Of a DNA stretch of 64,000 nt, positions 1-7,371 are shown piece by piece. Every line of letters begins with the position of its first letter. The stretch's first letter is position 1. The DNA lies in contig BNBP01000004.1 of assembly GCA_014656015.1 (NCBI GenBank), forward strand, positions 1 through 64,000, in the 5' to 3' direction. The notes beneath the pieces are model-generated. The model saw only the letters and a list, made by a program, of their open reading frames with translations, was not told the DNA's origin and did no database searches. Made by a program: the position numbers and the translations under genes. Source of the DNA: Streptomyces griseoaurantiacus (GTDB lineage: Bacteria; Actinomycetota; Actinomycetes; Streptomycetales; Streptomycetaceae).

Positions 1-35
1 CCGGGTGACACCCGGGGGCCGGCCACCGCCTCGTC

Positions 36-311
36 TCACTGCGGTGCCGCCTCGTCCGCGCGACCGCGTTCCCGGGCGCCCTCCCGGGTGCGGCCCGCCG
101 ACACCAGCCGGCGCGGATGACGGCGCAGGTACTCCCCCTCCAGTTGCGCCATCCGCTCGTTGTGCGCGCGCAGCGCGTCGTCCGAGCCGTGGAGCAGGGT
201 GTCGTGGCGTGTGCGGTGGATGGTCTCCAGCTCTTGCATCAGCTGGTCCTCACTGAATCGGCCCGGGTCGATCCCGGTCGTCGCGGTGGCCCGCTCGTCG
301 TGTTCGTTCAT
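36..311 (-). CDS. DUF6158 family protein, function unknown
   Basis: This is a 91-residue, highly charged, mainly helical protein with no signal peptide or membrane segment. The middle carries 'LMQELETIHRTRH' followed by 'HGSDDALRAHNERM', a pattern I associate with actinobacterial DUF6158 proteins, for which no function is known to me. The C-terminus is rich in Arg and Glu. The ATG at 311 was chosen because upstream in-frame sequence belongs to the opposing gene. It is divergent from the baeRF gene, and the sigma-B-like promoter of that gene overlaps the first codons and upstream region of this one. Coding is supported by high third-position GC and a family-like sequence. Confidence 0.75.
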   Translation of the reverse strand: MNEHDERATATTGIDPGRFSEDQLMQELETIHRTRHDTLLHGSDDALRAHNERMAQLEGEYLRRHPRRLVSAGRTREGARERGRADEAAPQ

Positions 312-324
312 GGGGTGCGGGTAC
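300..324 (+). promoter_or_regulatory. Putative sigma-B-type promoter of the baeRF gene
   Basis: GTGT at 300-303, a 15-base spacer and GGGTAC at 319-324 fit the Streptomyces sigma-B consensus GNNT-N14-16-GGGTAC exactly. Transcription would start near 332, about 37 bases before the ATG at 369. No transcript data are available here; the -35 element is degenerate, so most of the weight rests on GGGTAC and its position. Confidence 0.5.
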
Positions 325-368
325 CCGCTCCCGACGCGATACCTCCGAGCACCACCCGGGAGTGAGCC

Positions 369-1487
369 ATGGATCTCGCCTTTCTGCAGCCTCTGTACGA
401 ACGGCCCGGGCCTTGGGCCTCCGTGTACATGGACACCTCGCGGCACACGGAGTCGACGGCGCACGAACGCCACCTGACCGCCCAGTCGCTCGCCGGGGAA
501 CTGGCCCGCCAGGGTGCGGACGAGGCGACCTGCCAGGCGGTGCGCTCGGCCCTCGAGGAGTTGCGGCACTCCTCCGAACCCCACGGCAGGGCACTGTTCG
601 CCCGCGGCGGTGAGGTGGTGCTCGATCCCCCGCTGGCCGAGCGGCCGGCGGGCGGTTCCTCCGCCTGCTGGGCGCCGTTGCCGCGGACCACTCCGCTGCT
701 CGAGCTCGCGGGAGAGGACCCGGTGTGCGTGGTGGCCTACCTGGACCGTGAGGGTGCCGACTTCGAACTGCGCGGGGCACTGGGCAGCTCGGACGCCGGG
801 ACGGTGACCGGCCGGCAGTGGCCGCTGCACCGCACGGCTTCGGCGGACTGGTCGGAGCGGCACTTCCAGCTCAAGGTGGAGAACACCTGGGAGCACAACG
901 CGGCGGAGGTCGCCGAGGCGCTGGCGGCCTGCCAGGAGGAGACCGGCGCGGATCTGGTGATCCTCGTCGGCGAGGAGCGGGAGCGGCACAGCGTGCACGG
1001 GCGGCTGCCGCAGCAGGTGCGGGACCGGACCGTGGAGGCCCCGCACGGGGCGGGCAGCCGGCTGCTGGACGAGGATGTCGAGCGCATCCGCGCCGATCAT
1101 GTGCGCCACCGGGCCGAGGAGGACCTGGAGCGGTTCCTGGCGGCGCGGTCGCCGGACGCTCAGGGGCGGCCGCTGGCCGTCGAGGGCGTGCCGGCGGTGA
1201 TCGAGGCGGCGCGGGAGCACCGCATCGACGAGCTGCTGGTCCTGCCGGACGGGGCGGACGCGCACCGGGAGGTGTGGGTCGGCGAGGACGCGGACCAGGT
1301 GGCGGTGCGGCGGACCGAGCTGAAGACGCTGGGCGAGCAGCGCTCCTGGGCCGCCCGGGCGGACGACGCGCTGGTGCGGGCGGCCGTCGCGACGGGTGCG
1401 CCGGCGATCTCGGTCGCGCCGGCCCAGCCGTCGACCCGCGCGGAGGCCCCCGTCGGCGGCCTCGGGGCGCTGCTGCGCTGGAAGTAG
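369..1487 (+). CDS. Bacterial eRF1-like (baeRF2/Rv2629-type) protein
   Basis: A 372-residue soluble protein of the bacterial archaeo-eukaryotic release factor 1-like group (Vms1/Rv2629 type). The N-terminal half (about 1-150) contains 'GPWASVYMDTSRHTES', typical of the family start, and the C-terminal third ends with a Rossmann/eL30-like segment including 'AAREHRIDELLVLPDG' and a closing 'PVGGLGALLRW' tail. Members are proposed to act on peptidyl-tRNA or stalled ribosomes; Mycobacterium Rv2629 is a hypoxia/stress protein. I see no GGQ loop, which is usual for many baeRF subfamilies. The ATG follows a GAG-rich stretch, and a sigma-B-like promoter lies 37-60 bases upstream, consistent with stress induction. 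The subfamily call is by pattern only. Confidence 0.75.
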   Translation: MDLAFLQPLYERPGPWASVYMDTSRHTESTAHERHLTAQSLAGELARQGADEATCQAVRSALEELRHSSEPHGRALFARGGEVVLDPPLAERPAGGSSACWAPLPRTTPLLELAGEDPVCVVAYLDREGADFELRGALGSSDAGTVTGRQWPLHRTASADWSERHFQLKVENTWEHNAAEVAEALAACQEETGADLVILVGEERERHSVHGRLPQQVRDRTVEAPHGAGSRLLDEDVERIRADHVRHRAEEDLERFLAARSPDAQGRPLAVEGVPAVIEAAREHRIDELLVLPDGADAHREVWVGEDADQVAVRRTELKTLGEQRSWAARADDALVRAAVATGAPAISVAPAQPSTRAEAPVGGLGALLRWK

Positions 1488-1576
1488 CCCACGCGGCCGG
1501 AGGGGCACCCACACGGCCGTACGCACACGGCATCACGGCCATACACACAAGGCGTCCCGCAGGGTAGACGCTCCGC

Positions 1577-3064
1577 ATGACGCCGAATGTCGACCTTCCC
1601 TTCCGGCCGTCGGGCCGGCACTCCCTCCGGGGCCGTCTGCTCACCGCCGACCGGCGGGTGTTCGAGGCCGTCGCCGCGCGCCACTGGCCCGGCGCCGACG
1701 CCGTGCTGCCCCGGCTGAGCCGTGCGGCGAACCACGGGGTGCTGTGGATGGCCGGAGCCGCCGCGCTCACCGCCGCCCGCACCCCCCGCGGCCGGCGCGC
1801 GGCCGCCCGCGGTCTCGCCTCCCTCGCGCTCGCCTCCGCCGCCATCAACACCCTCGGCAAGCGCACGATCCGCCGCACCCGCCCCGTACTGGACCCGGTG
1901 CCGCTCGCCCGGCGGCTCAAGCGGCAGCCGTTCACGACCTCCTTCCCCTCCGGGCACGCCGCCTCGGCCGCGGCCTTCGCCGCCGGGGTCGCGCTGGAGT
2001 CGCGCGGGCTGGGGGCGGCCGTGGCACCAGTGGCGACGGCGGTCGCGGTCTCCCGCGTGTACACCGGCGTGCACTACCCCAGTGACGTCCTCGCGGGCGC
2101 CGCCCTCGGCGTCGGCGCCGCCCTCGCCGTGCGGGGTCTGGTGCCCACCCGCGACCAGCTCCCCTCCCCCGGCCGGCCGCACGCCGACGCTCCCGCGCTT
2201 CCCGCCGGTGAGGGACTGGTCGTCGTCGCCAACCGGGCCTCGGGCACCTCGGACCGGGTGCGGGCCCTGCACGAGCTGCTGCCGCGCGCCGAGATCGTGG
2301 AGTGCGAGCCGGAGGACGTGCGGGACGAACTGGAGAAGGCCGCCGCCCACGCGCGAGTGCTCGGCGTGTGCGGCGGCGACGGCACGGTGAACGCCGCCGC
2401 GGAGAGCGCCGTGCGCCACGCGCTGCCGCTCGCGGTCGTGCCCGGCGGCACCCTCAACCACTTCGCCCAGGACCTGTGCATCGAGGACGTCCGCGATCTG
2501 GCCCGTGCGCTGGAGCGCGGGGACGCCGTCCGGGTGGACATGGGCCGCTGGTCGACCCCGGAGCGGGACGGCGTCTTCATCAACACGTTCAGCCTGGGCG
2601 TCTACCCGGAGTTGGTGCGTGAGCGGGAGCGCTGGTCGCACCGGATCGGCGCGTGGCCGGCCGGGCTGCTGGCCGCGCTGAAGGTGCTGCGCGCCGACCG
2701 GCATCCGCTGGAGGCCGAGATCAAGGGCCGGGCGCACCCGCTGTGGCTGCTGTTCGCGGGCAACGGCACGTACCACCGGCTGGGTCTCGCCCCCGGCCGC
2801 CGCTACGACCTGGCGGACGGGAAGCTCGACGTGCGGGTCGTGCACGGCGGGCGGCGCCCCGCGCTGCGTCTGCTGTCCGCGGCCGCCGCGGGTCCGCTCA
2901 CCCGCTCCCCCGCGCATGCCGCGGTGCGGGTGCGCCGGCTGCGGCTCGACGGGGTCGCGCCGGGCACGCTGCTGGCCTACGACGGCGAGGTCACCGAGGT
3001 GGAGGGCACGATCACCCTGTTCAAGCAGCCGGAGGCCCTGACGGTGTACCGGCCCCTGGCGTGA
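1577..3064 (+). CDS. PAP2 phosphatase / diacylglycerol kinase fusion
   Basis: A 495-residue two-domain lipid enzyme. Residues about 1-195 form a PAP2 (type 2 phosphatidic acid phosphatase) domain with the three family motifs: K95-x6-R102-P103, P124-S-G-H127, and S159-R-x5-H166-x3-D170. Residues about 210-495 form a diacylglycerol kinase/sphingosine kinase-like catalytic domain with the nucleotide loop 'GGDGTVN' at about 265-271 and 'VVPGGTLNHFA' after it. The fusion suggests interconversion of phosphatidic acid and diacylglycerol or processing of polyprenyl/phospholipid intermediates at the membrane; the real substrate cannot be read from sequence. The start is 6 bases after 'TAGACG', so a short or absent leader is possible. 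The downstream methyltransferase is 180 bases away and probably separate. Confidence 0.85.
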   Translation: MTPNVDLPFRPSGRHSLRGRLLTADRRVFEAVAARHWPGADAVLPRLSRAANHGVLWMAGAAALTAARTPRGRRAAARGLASLALASAAINTLGKRTIRRTRPVLDPVPLARRLKRQPFTTSFPSGHAASAAAFAAGVALESRGLGAAVAPVATAVAVSRVYTGVHYPSDVLAGAALGVGAALAVRGLVPTRDQLPSPGRPHADAPALPAGEGLVVVANRASGTSDRVRALHELLPRAEIVECEPEDVRDELEKAAAHARVLGVCGGDGTVNAAAESAVRHALPLAVVPGGTLNHFAQDLCIEDVRDLARALERGDAVRVDMGRWSTPERDGVFINTFSLGVYPELVRERERWSHRIGAWPAGLLAALKVLRADRHPLEAEIKGRAHPLWLLFAGNGTYHRLGLAPGRRYDLADGKLDVRVVHGGRRPALRLLSAAAAGPLTRSPAHAAVRVRRLRLDGVAPGTLLAYDGEVTEVEGTITLFKQPEALTVYRPLA

Positions 3065-3244
3065 CGGCACCCCGCAGCGACCTTGTCCATCCAGCGAGAC
3101 AACTCGTCTCACCATGCGGTGAACGGCATACGGTGTTCCGCACGGTCCCACGGTGCGGCGGGTGCGGCGGTGCCGCGCCCCGCGCATCGCGGGGCCGCAC
3201 GTCGTGTACCCGTACGCCCGTACGTCGTGAAGGGGAGAGACGCC

Positions 3245-4066
3245 ATGTCGAAACCGCGGGAGACCGCCGTCTACACGCACGGCCACCACGAGTCCGTGCT
3301 GCGCTCGCACACCTGGCGGACCGCCGCCAACTCGGCGGGCTACCTCCTGGGCTCGCTGAAGCCGCACATGAAGGTCCTGGACATCGGCTGCGGGCCCGGC
3401 ACCATCACCGCCGACCTGGCGGAACTGGTCCCCGACGGCCATGTCACGGGCGTCGACCGCGCCCCGGAGATCCTGGAGCAGGCCCGGGCCACGGCGACGG
3501 GACGCGGGCTGACGAACATCGACTTCGCGGTCGCCGACGTCCACGCCCTGGAATACCCCGACGACACCTTCTGCGTGGTCCACGCGCACCAGGTGCTCCA
3601 GCACGTGGGCGACCCCGTACAGGCCCTGCGCGAGATGGTGCGGGTCACCAGGCCGGGCGGCTTCGTCGCGGTACGGGACTCCGACTACGCGGCGATGACC
3701 TGGTACCCCCTGGTGCCCGGCCTGGACGACTGGCTGGACCTGTACCGCCGGGTGGCGCGCGCCAACGGGGGCGAGCCGGACGCGGGACGGCGGCTGTACT
3801 CCTGGGCACTGGAGGCGGGGCTCACCGACGTGACCGCCACGTCGAGCACCTGGACCTTCGCCACCGAGGAGGAGCGGGCCTGGTGGAGCGGCCTGTGGGC
3901 GGACCGCACCCTCGCCTCCGCGTACGCCGGGCGGGCCACCTCGGGCGGGCACGCGGACGAGGAGCAGCTCCGGTCGGTGTCCGAGGCGTGGCGCGCCTGG
4001 GGGCGCCGGTCCGACGGCTGGTTCGCGGTCCTGCACGCGGAGATTCTGGGCCGCAAGCGAGCCTGA
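3245..4066 (+). CDS. Class I SAM-dependent methyltransferase
   Basis: A 273-residue Rossmann-fold methyltransferase. Motif I 'VLDIGCGPGT' lies at about residues 43-52, followed by 'GVDRAPEILEQAR' (acidic residue binding the SAM ribose) and the post-I region 'FAVADVHALEYPDD'; motif IV-VI region is 'VHAHQVLQHVGDP'. The family is UbiE/Methyltransf_11-like, so the target could be a small molecule such as a quinone or an arsenic-type substrate; nothing nearby tells which. The start at 3245 is preceded by 'AAGGGGAGAG', a good ribosome binding site, and is preferred over an in-frame upstream ATG at 3083 because the residues between look non-coding. The small membrane gene begins 43 bases after the stop. 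Confidence 0.85.
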   Translation: MSKPRETAVYTHGHHESVLRSHTWRTAANSAGYLLGSLKPHMKVLDIGCGPGTITADLAELVPDGHVTGVDRAPEILEQARATATGRGLTNIDFAVADVHALEYPDDTFCVVHAHQVLQHVGDPVQALREMVRVTRPGGFVAVRDSDYAAMTWYPLVPGLDDWLDLYRRVARANGGEPDAGRRLYSWALEAGLTDVTATSSTWTFATEEERAWWSGLWADRTLASAYAGRATSGGHADEEQLRSVSEAWRAWGRRSDGWFAVLHAEILGRKRA

Positions 4067-4109
4067 AAACGTAATTCCGGGCAATAAGAATCGCAGGAGG
4101 TACACAATC

Positions 4110-4280
4110 ATGGTTCCCATTCTGCTGGTTCTGCTGCTCGCCCTCATTCTCTTCGGTGCCGGCTTCGCGGTGAAAATCCTGTGGTGGATCGCGCTCGTGG
4201 TGCTGGTGGTATGGCTTCTCGGATTCCTGGTGCGCGGTACGAGTTCCTCCGGCTCCAGGGGCCGATGGTACAGGTGGTAA
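4110..4280 (+). CDS. Small hydrophobic membrane protein (56 aa)
   Basis: A 56-residue protein that is almost all membrane: residues 2-21 and 23-43 are two hydrophobic segments (L, V, I, W rich) broken only by 'FAVKILWW', followed by a short basic Ser/Gly/Arg tail ending 'RGRWYRW'. The ribosome binding site AGGAGG sits eight bases before the ATG and is the best in this neighbourhood, which together with the conserved-looking tail makes a real gene likely. Proteins of this shape are common in Streptomyces and simply called 'hydrophobic protein'; function is unknown. It may share the transcript of the methyltransferase 43 bases upstream, and a strong hairpin follows it. Confidence 0.75.
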   Translation: MVPILLVLLLALILFGAGFAVKILWWIALVVLVVWLLGFLVRGTSSSGSRGRWYRW

Positions 4281-4296
4281 TCGCAGTACGAGAGTG

Positions 4297-4336
4297 CGAG
4301 AAGAGCCCCCGCGAAATTCCGCGGGGGCTCTTCTCG
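4297..4336. terminator. Bidirectional rho-independent terminator
   Basis: A perfect 17-bp inverted repeat (4297-4313 with 4320-4336) around a 6-base loop AAATTC lies between the converging small membrane gene and gvpK. The stem is flanked by A- and T-containing bases but has no long T tract, as usual in Streptomyces. It separates the plus-strand block from the gvp operon. Confidence 0.8.
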
Positions 4337-4378
4337 TATGCCGTGCGAAGGGGCAGAAAAAAGGCGGTCGGGTTCGCC

Positions 4379-4747
4379 TCAGTCGCGCGGGAGGAGCGGG
4401 CCGAGCGGCCCGAGGTCCAGGTTGAGGTCCTCGGGCCGCAGGCCGTAACGCTCGCGCAGCTCGGTCATCCGGTCCTCGAGCAGCATCAGGGTCAACCCGA
4501 TGCGTTCCTCCTGCTCCTCGGTGAGGTCGCCGGTGTCGAAGCGGCGTACCGCCTGGCGTTCCATGAGCTGGCGCAGCAGCTCGACGACGGTCAGCACGAG
4601 CTTGATGAGGTCGCGCTCGACCGTGTCGGGCTCCAGCTCCATCCGCCGGCGCGGCCGTCCTTCGTGCCCGCCCTCGTTCGCCTCGTTGCCGGTCGTGCCG
4701 TTGCCGGTCGTGCCACTGTCGGTCGTGCCACTGTCGGTCATGATCAT
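4379..4747 (-). CDS. gvpK: Gas vesicle protein GvpK
   Basis: A 122-residue protein, last gene of the gas vesicle operon. The conserved GvpK core spans about residues 40-120: 'VERDLIKLVLTVVELLRQLMERQAVRR' region, then 'LTEEQEERIGLTLMLLEDRM' and a final 'LNLDLGPLGPLL'. The N-terminus is an unusual Thr/Gly/Asn repeat (TTDSG, TTGNG, TTGNE) encoded by near-repeats at about 4680-4740. GvpK is a minor accessory protein needed for gas vesicle assembly in several systems; its exact role is unknown. The ATG at 4747 overlaps the gvpS stop as ATGA, implying translational coupling; an in-frame ATG at 4741 is also possible. Confidence 0.9.
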   Translation of the reverse strand: MIMTDSGTTDSGTTGNGTTGNEANEGGHEGRPRRRMELEPDTVERDLIKLVLTVVELLRQLMERQAVRRFDTGDLTEEQEERIGLTLMLLEDRMTELRERYGLRPEDLNLDLGPLGPLLPRD

Positions 4748-4932
4748 TCGGCCTCCGGCCAGGGCGAGGGGACGTTCTCGTTGACGGAGCTGATCAAGGC
4801 GTTGAGATCGATGCGGACGAGATCGACGTCCGCGATGCGCAGGGTGACGTCCCCGGTGATCACCACGCCGCCCGCGAGCAGCCGGTCGAGCAGGTCGACC
4901 AGCGCGATCTCCCGGCGTTCGACGACCGTCAC
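4744..4932 (-). CDS. gvpS: Gas vesicle protein GvpS (GvpA-like)
   Basis: A 62-residue GvpA/J-family protein. The core 'ALVDLLDRLLAGGVVITGDV' to 'LRIADVDLVRIDLNALISS' shows the family's helix-beta-beta-helix layout that packs into the vesicle shell rib. It is the shortest of three paralogues in the operon (with gvpA and gvpJ) and lacks their C-terminal extensions, so it is probably a minor shell or nucleation component. The GTG start at 4932 overlaps the gvpL stop (GTGA), and its own stop overlaps the gvpK start, so it is embedded in a coupled chain. No ATG fits, which is why GTG was chosen. Confidence 0.85.
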   Translation of the reverse strand: MTVVERREIALVDLLDRLLAGGVVITGDVTLRIADVDLVRIDLNALISSVNENVPSPWPEAE

Positions 4933-5741
4933 GTCGGCTCCCCCGCGCTCTCCTCGGCGAGTCCGGTGAACGAGTACGCCGCCCACGGCCCGGTCAGCTC
5001 GACCCGGATTCCGGGGGTGTCGTCCTTCGTGCGGTCCACCAGCGTCACGAATTCCTCGGAACGCGCCCGCGGCACCAGATAGGCCGCGTTCAGCACATTG
5101 CGGCCCGCGGCACCCGAGAGCTGGGGGTTCTGCGGGGCGTGCAGCCGGGAATCCTCCGCCTGCGCGGAAAGCGACTTGTGCAGCCGGCGGGCGAATTCCT
5201 CGACTTGTCGCCACTGCTCCTCGCGGGCCGTGGTGCGCATACGGCGCTGCCGGAGGTAGTCCCGCCCGGACATGGCCTTCGGGGCGGCGCTCCCGGTACG
5301 CGCTCCGGTGCCCTCGCCCCCGTCACCACCGCCTTCTCCGTCGGCGTTCTCCATGAAGATCTTGACGCCCCATTCGACGCGTCCGTCCAGCCGGTCCAGC
5401 GCGTGCCGGAACGCGTCCTCGCGCTTTTCCATCATCACGCGGACGGCGCTGTCGTCGCGGAACACCGTGGCCATCCGCAACGGCAGCGGCGTGGTGACTC
5501 CGGTGAGCGCGTCGATGACGTTCTGGTGGGCGCGGGCCGTGGCGGTGAGCCAGTCCATGTCCTCCAGCCGGGTCCGCAGCGCCTCCTCGGAGAAGTCGGA
5601 ATCCGGGACCTGGCTGACGACGGCGATCAACCCGTGGTGCTCGAGCTGGCGGGCCGGAGCACCCGCCACCCCCCTCAGCTCTGCCTGGAGGGGGGCGGTG
5701 AGGGGGCGGCAGACTGCGTAGACGTACCGCAACGCGGTCAT
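4929..5741 (-). CDS. gvpL: Gas vesicle protein GvpL (GvpF/GvpL family)
   Basis: A 270-residue GvpF/L family protein. The N-terminal domain starts 'ALRYVYAVCRPL' and contains 'GLIAVVSQVPDSDF', 'HQNVIDALTGVTTPLPLRM' and 'VEWGVKIFME', all family landmarks; the C-terminal domain has 'LNAAYLVPR' and ends in 'VELTGPWAAYSF', the signature close of GvpF/L. Between them (about 130-150) is a Gly/Glu-rich loop. GvpF and GvpL are accessory proteins that bind GvpA and help nucleate assembly. A second family member, gvpF, lies at the start of the operon. The ATG at 5741 overlaps the gvpJ stop by four bases. Confidence 0.9.
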   Translation of the reverse strand: MTALRYVYAVCRPLTAPLQAELRGVAGAPARQLEHHGLIAVVSQVPDSDFSEEALRTRLEDMDWLTATARAHQNVIDALTGVTTPLPLRMATVFRDDSAVRVMMEKREDAFRHALDRLDGRVEWGVKIFMENADGEGGGDGGEGTGARTGSAAPKAMSGRDYLRQRRMRTTAREEQWRQVEEFARRLHKSLSAQAEDSRLHAPQNPQLSGAAGRNVLNAAYLVPRARSEEFVTLVDRTKDDTPGIRVELTGPWAAYSFTGLAEESAGEPT

Positions 5742-6115
5742 GGGGACTCCTCCCTGCGGGGGGTGCGGGGGGCGGCACCCTCGACGAGCTCCTGCTCCTC
5801 GCCGTGAGTACCACCCTCCAGCCGCTCCAGTCGGGCGCGCAGCTCGGCGTTCTCACGCCGCAGTTCCTGGCGCCTGGCACGGGAGGAGAGCGCCGGGTCG
5901 TCCTCCCACCAGTCGATACCCATCTCCTTGGCCTTGTCGACGGAGGCGACGACGAGGCGCAGCTTGATGGTGAGCAGTTCGATGTCGAGCAGGTTGATCT
6001 TGATGTCACCGGCGATCACGATGCCCTTGTCGAGCACCCGTTCGAGGATGTCGGCCAGGTTGGCGCCGCCGGCGGGGGCGCCGTAGGGGTCGGGGAGTCT
6101 GGCGGGTGTCGTCAT
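5738..6115 (-). CDS. gvpJ: Gas vesicle protein GvpJ (GvpA-like)
   Basis: A 125-residue GvpA-family protein. The shell core runs about residues 20-66: 'NLADILERVLDKGIVIAGDI' then 'INLLDIELLTIKLRLVVASV', continuing to 'KEMGIDWWEDDP'. The last 45 residues form a charged coiled-coil-like tail ('ELRRENAELRARLERLEGG') followed by an acidic/Arg end. In other organisms GvpJ is a minor tip or nucleation component. Its ATG overlaps the gvpZ stop (ATGA) and its stop overlaps the gvpL start, so all three are coupled. The heptad-like tail suggests interaction with another Gvp protein, which is inference. Confidence 0.88.
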   Translation of the reverse strand: MTTPARLPDPYGAPAGGANLADILERVLDKGIVIAGDIKINLLDIELLTIKLRLVVASVDKAKEMGIDWWEDDPALSSRARRQELRRENAELRARLERLEGGTHGEEQELVEGAAPRTPRREESP

Positions 6116-7371
6116 CGCCGGCTCCCGGAGGCGAGCCGCTCGTCCTCGGGCTCGGCCTCGGGCTCGTCCTCGTACTCGGTCTCCTCCTCGTAACCCTCCT
6201 CGGGCTCCGTGTCCTCGGCGGGCTCGTCCCCGTCCTCGGCGTCCTCGGCGGCCTCGGGCTCCCCGGAGTCCTCGGCGTCCTCGGCGTCCTCGTACTCGGC
6301 TTCGCCCTCCTCGTACTCGCCCTCGGGCTCGTCCTCGTAGGCGCCCTCCTCCTCGTCCTCGTAGCCCTCCTCGGGCTCCTCGGACTCGTCGGCGGCCTCG
6401 GCGTCCTCGGGCTGCTCGGCGCCCTCTGTGTCCTCGCCGTTCTCGCCGTTCTCGCCGTCCTCGCCGTCCTCCTGGCGCTGGTCCTCCTCCTGCTCCTCCT
6501 CGGCGACCGCGTCCTCGTGGCTGCGGACGACCTCGCCGTCGCGGATCTCGCCGCGCCAGCCGTCCGAGGCCTCGCCCTTGAGGGTGAGGAAGCGGACGTA
6601 GTTCTTGAGGTCCAGGCGGGCCCGGCGGCCCTGGGCGCGCCAGATGTTGCCCGTCTTCTCGAACAGCCCGGAGGGGTAGTACTCGATGACCAGCAGCACC
6701 CGGGTGAGGTTCTCCCCGAGGGAGTGGAAGGAGACGACGCCCTTGGTGGTGCCCTTGGCGCCCTCCGAACTCCAGGAGATCCGGTCGTCGGGGATCTGCT
6801 CGGTGGTCTTGGCCTTCCAGCTCCGGTTGGACCAGAACACCTTCATCTGCCAGTCGGAGCTGGTGTCGTCGGAGCGGCTCGCGCTCTTGACGCCCTTGGC
6901 GAAGGTGCTGAAGTCCTGGTACTGCGTCCACTGGTCGTAGGCGGTGCGCAGCGGCACGCCCACGTCGACGGACTCCAGGATGACGGTGGGCTTCTGACCC
7001 GATCCGCCGCCCTTGCGCTTGCCCTTGCCACCGCCGGTGAGGTTCTTGACGGCGCCGGTGACGCTGTCCTTGGCCCGTCCGGCGCCCAGCTCGAGGGCGG
7101 AGCGCAGCGGCCCCTTCCCTTCGGCGATCTTGCGGCCGCCGTCCAGGGCGAGCTTGGCGAAGCCGGGGCTGTTGCCCTCGGCGATGTCGTTGAGCTTGCC
7201 GGTCGTCTCGCCGAGCTTGCGGCCGAGACCGGCCAGCGCGCGTTCGGCCTGGGCGCCCAGGTAGCTCTGCAGTTCGCTCTTGAGGCGGTCGACCGCCTCG
7301 CTGCGGGCGACCCCGGAGAGGCCTCCCGTCGCCTTGCCGGCCGCGGATCCCACGGTGTCGGCCATGGTCAC
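6112..7371 (-). CDS. gvpZ: GvpZ-type SRPBCC protein with hyperacidic tail
   Basis: A 419-residue protein at the position of Streptomyces gvpZ. Residues about 1-125 are helical and Ala/Gly/Lys rich with an amphipathic 'AVDRLKSELQSYLGAQAERA'. Residues about 128-280 form an SRPBCC (polyketide cyclase/START-like) domain: 'VDVGVPLRTAYDQWTQYQDF', then 'ISWSSEGAKG', 'VSFHSLGENLTRVLLVIEYYP' and 'RARLDLKNYVRFL'. The last 135 residues are an extreme Glu/Asp tail with short repeats such as EDAEDAE and EEGYE, encoded by repetitive cctcgtcctcg DNA (about 6130-6520). The function is unknown; SRPBCC domains bind hydrophobic ligands or proteins. It is coupled to gvpY and gvpJ by 4-base overlaps. Confidence 0.82.
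   Translation of the reverse strand: MTMADTVGSAAGKATGGLSGVARSEAVDRLKSELQSYLGAQAERALAGLGRKLGETTGKLNDIAEGNSPGFAKLALDGGRKIAEGKGPLRSALELGAGRAKDSVTGAVKNLTGGGKGKRKGGGSGQKPTVILESVDVGVPLRTAYDQWTQYQDFSTFAKGVKSASRSDDTSSDWQMKVFWSNRSWKAKTTEQIPDDRISWSSEGAKGTTKGVVSFHSLGENLTRVLLVIEYYPSGLFEKTGNIWRAQGRRARLDLKNYVRFLTLKGEASDGWRGEIRDGEVVRSHEDAVAEEEQEEDQRQEDGEDGENGENGEDTEGAEQPEDAEAADESEEPEEGYEDEEEGAYEDEPEGEYEEGEAEYEDAEDAEDSGEPEAAEDAEDGDEPAEDTEPEEGYEEETEYEDEPEAEPEDERLASGSRR

Noticed and set aside
4680..4740. Separate short repeat element at the gvpK start
   Set aside because: The repeats simply encode the Thr/Gly/Asn N-terminus in frame; too short to be a mobile element.
6130..6520. Repetitive cctcgtcctcg DNA as a non-coding satellite
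   Set aside because: It stays in the gvpZ frame and encodes the acidic tail, so it is coding low complexity.
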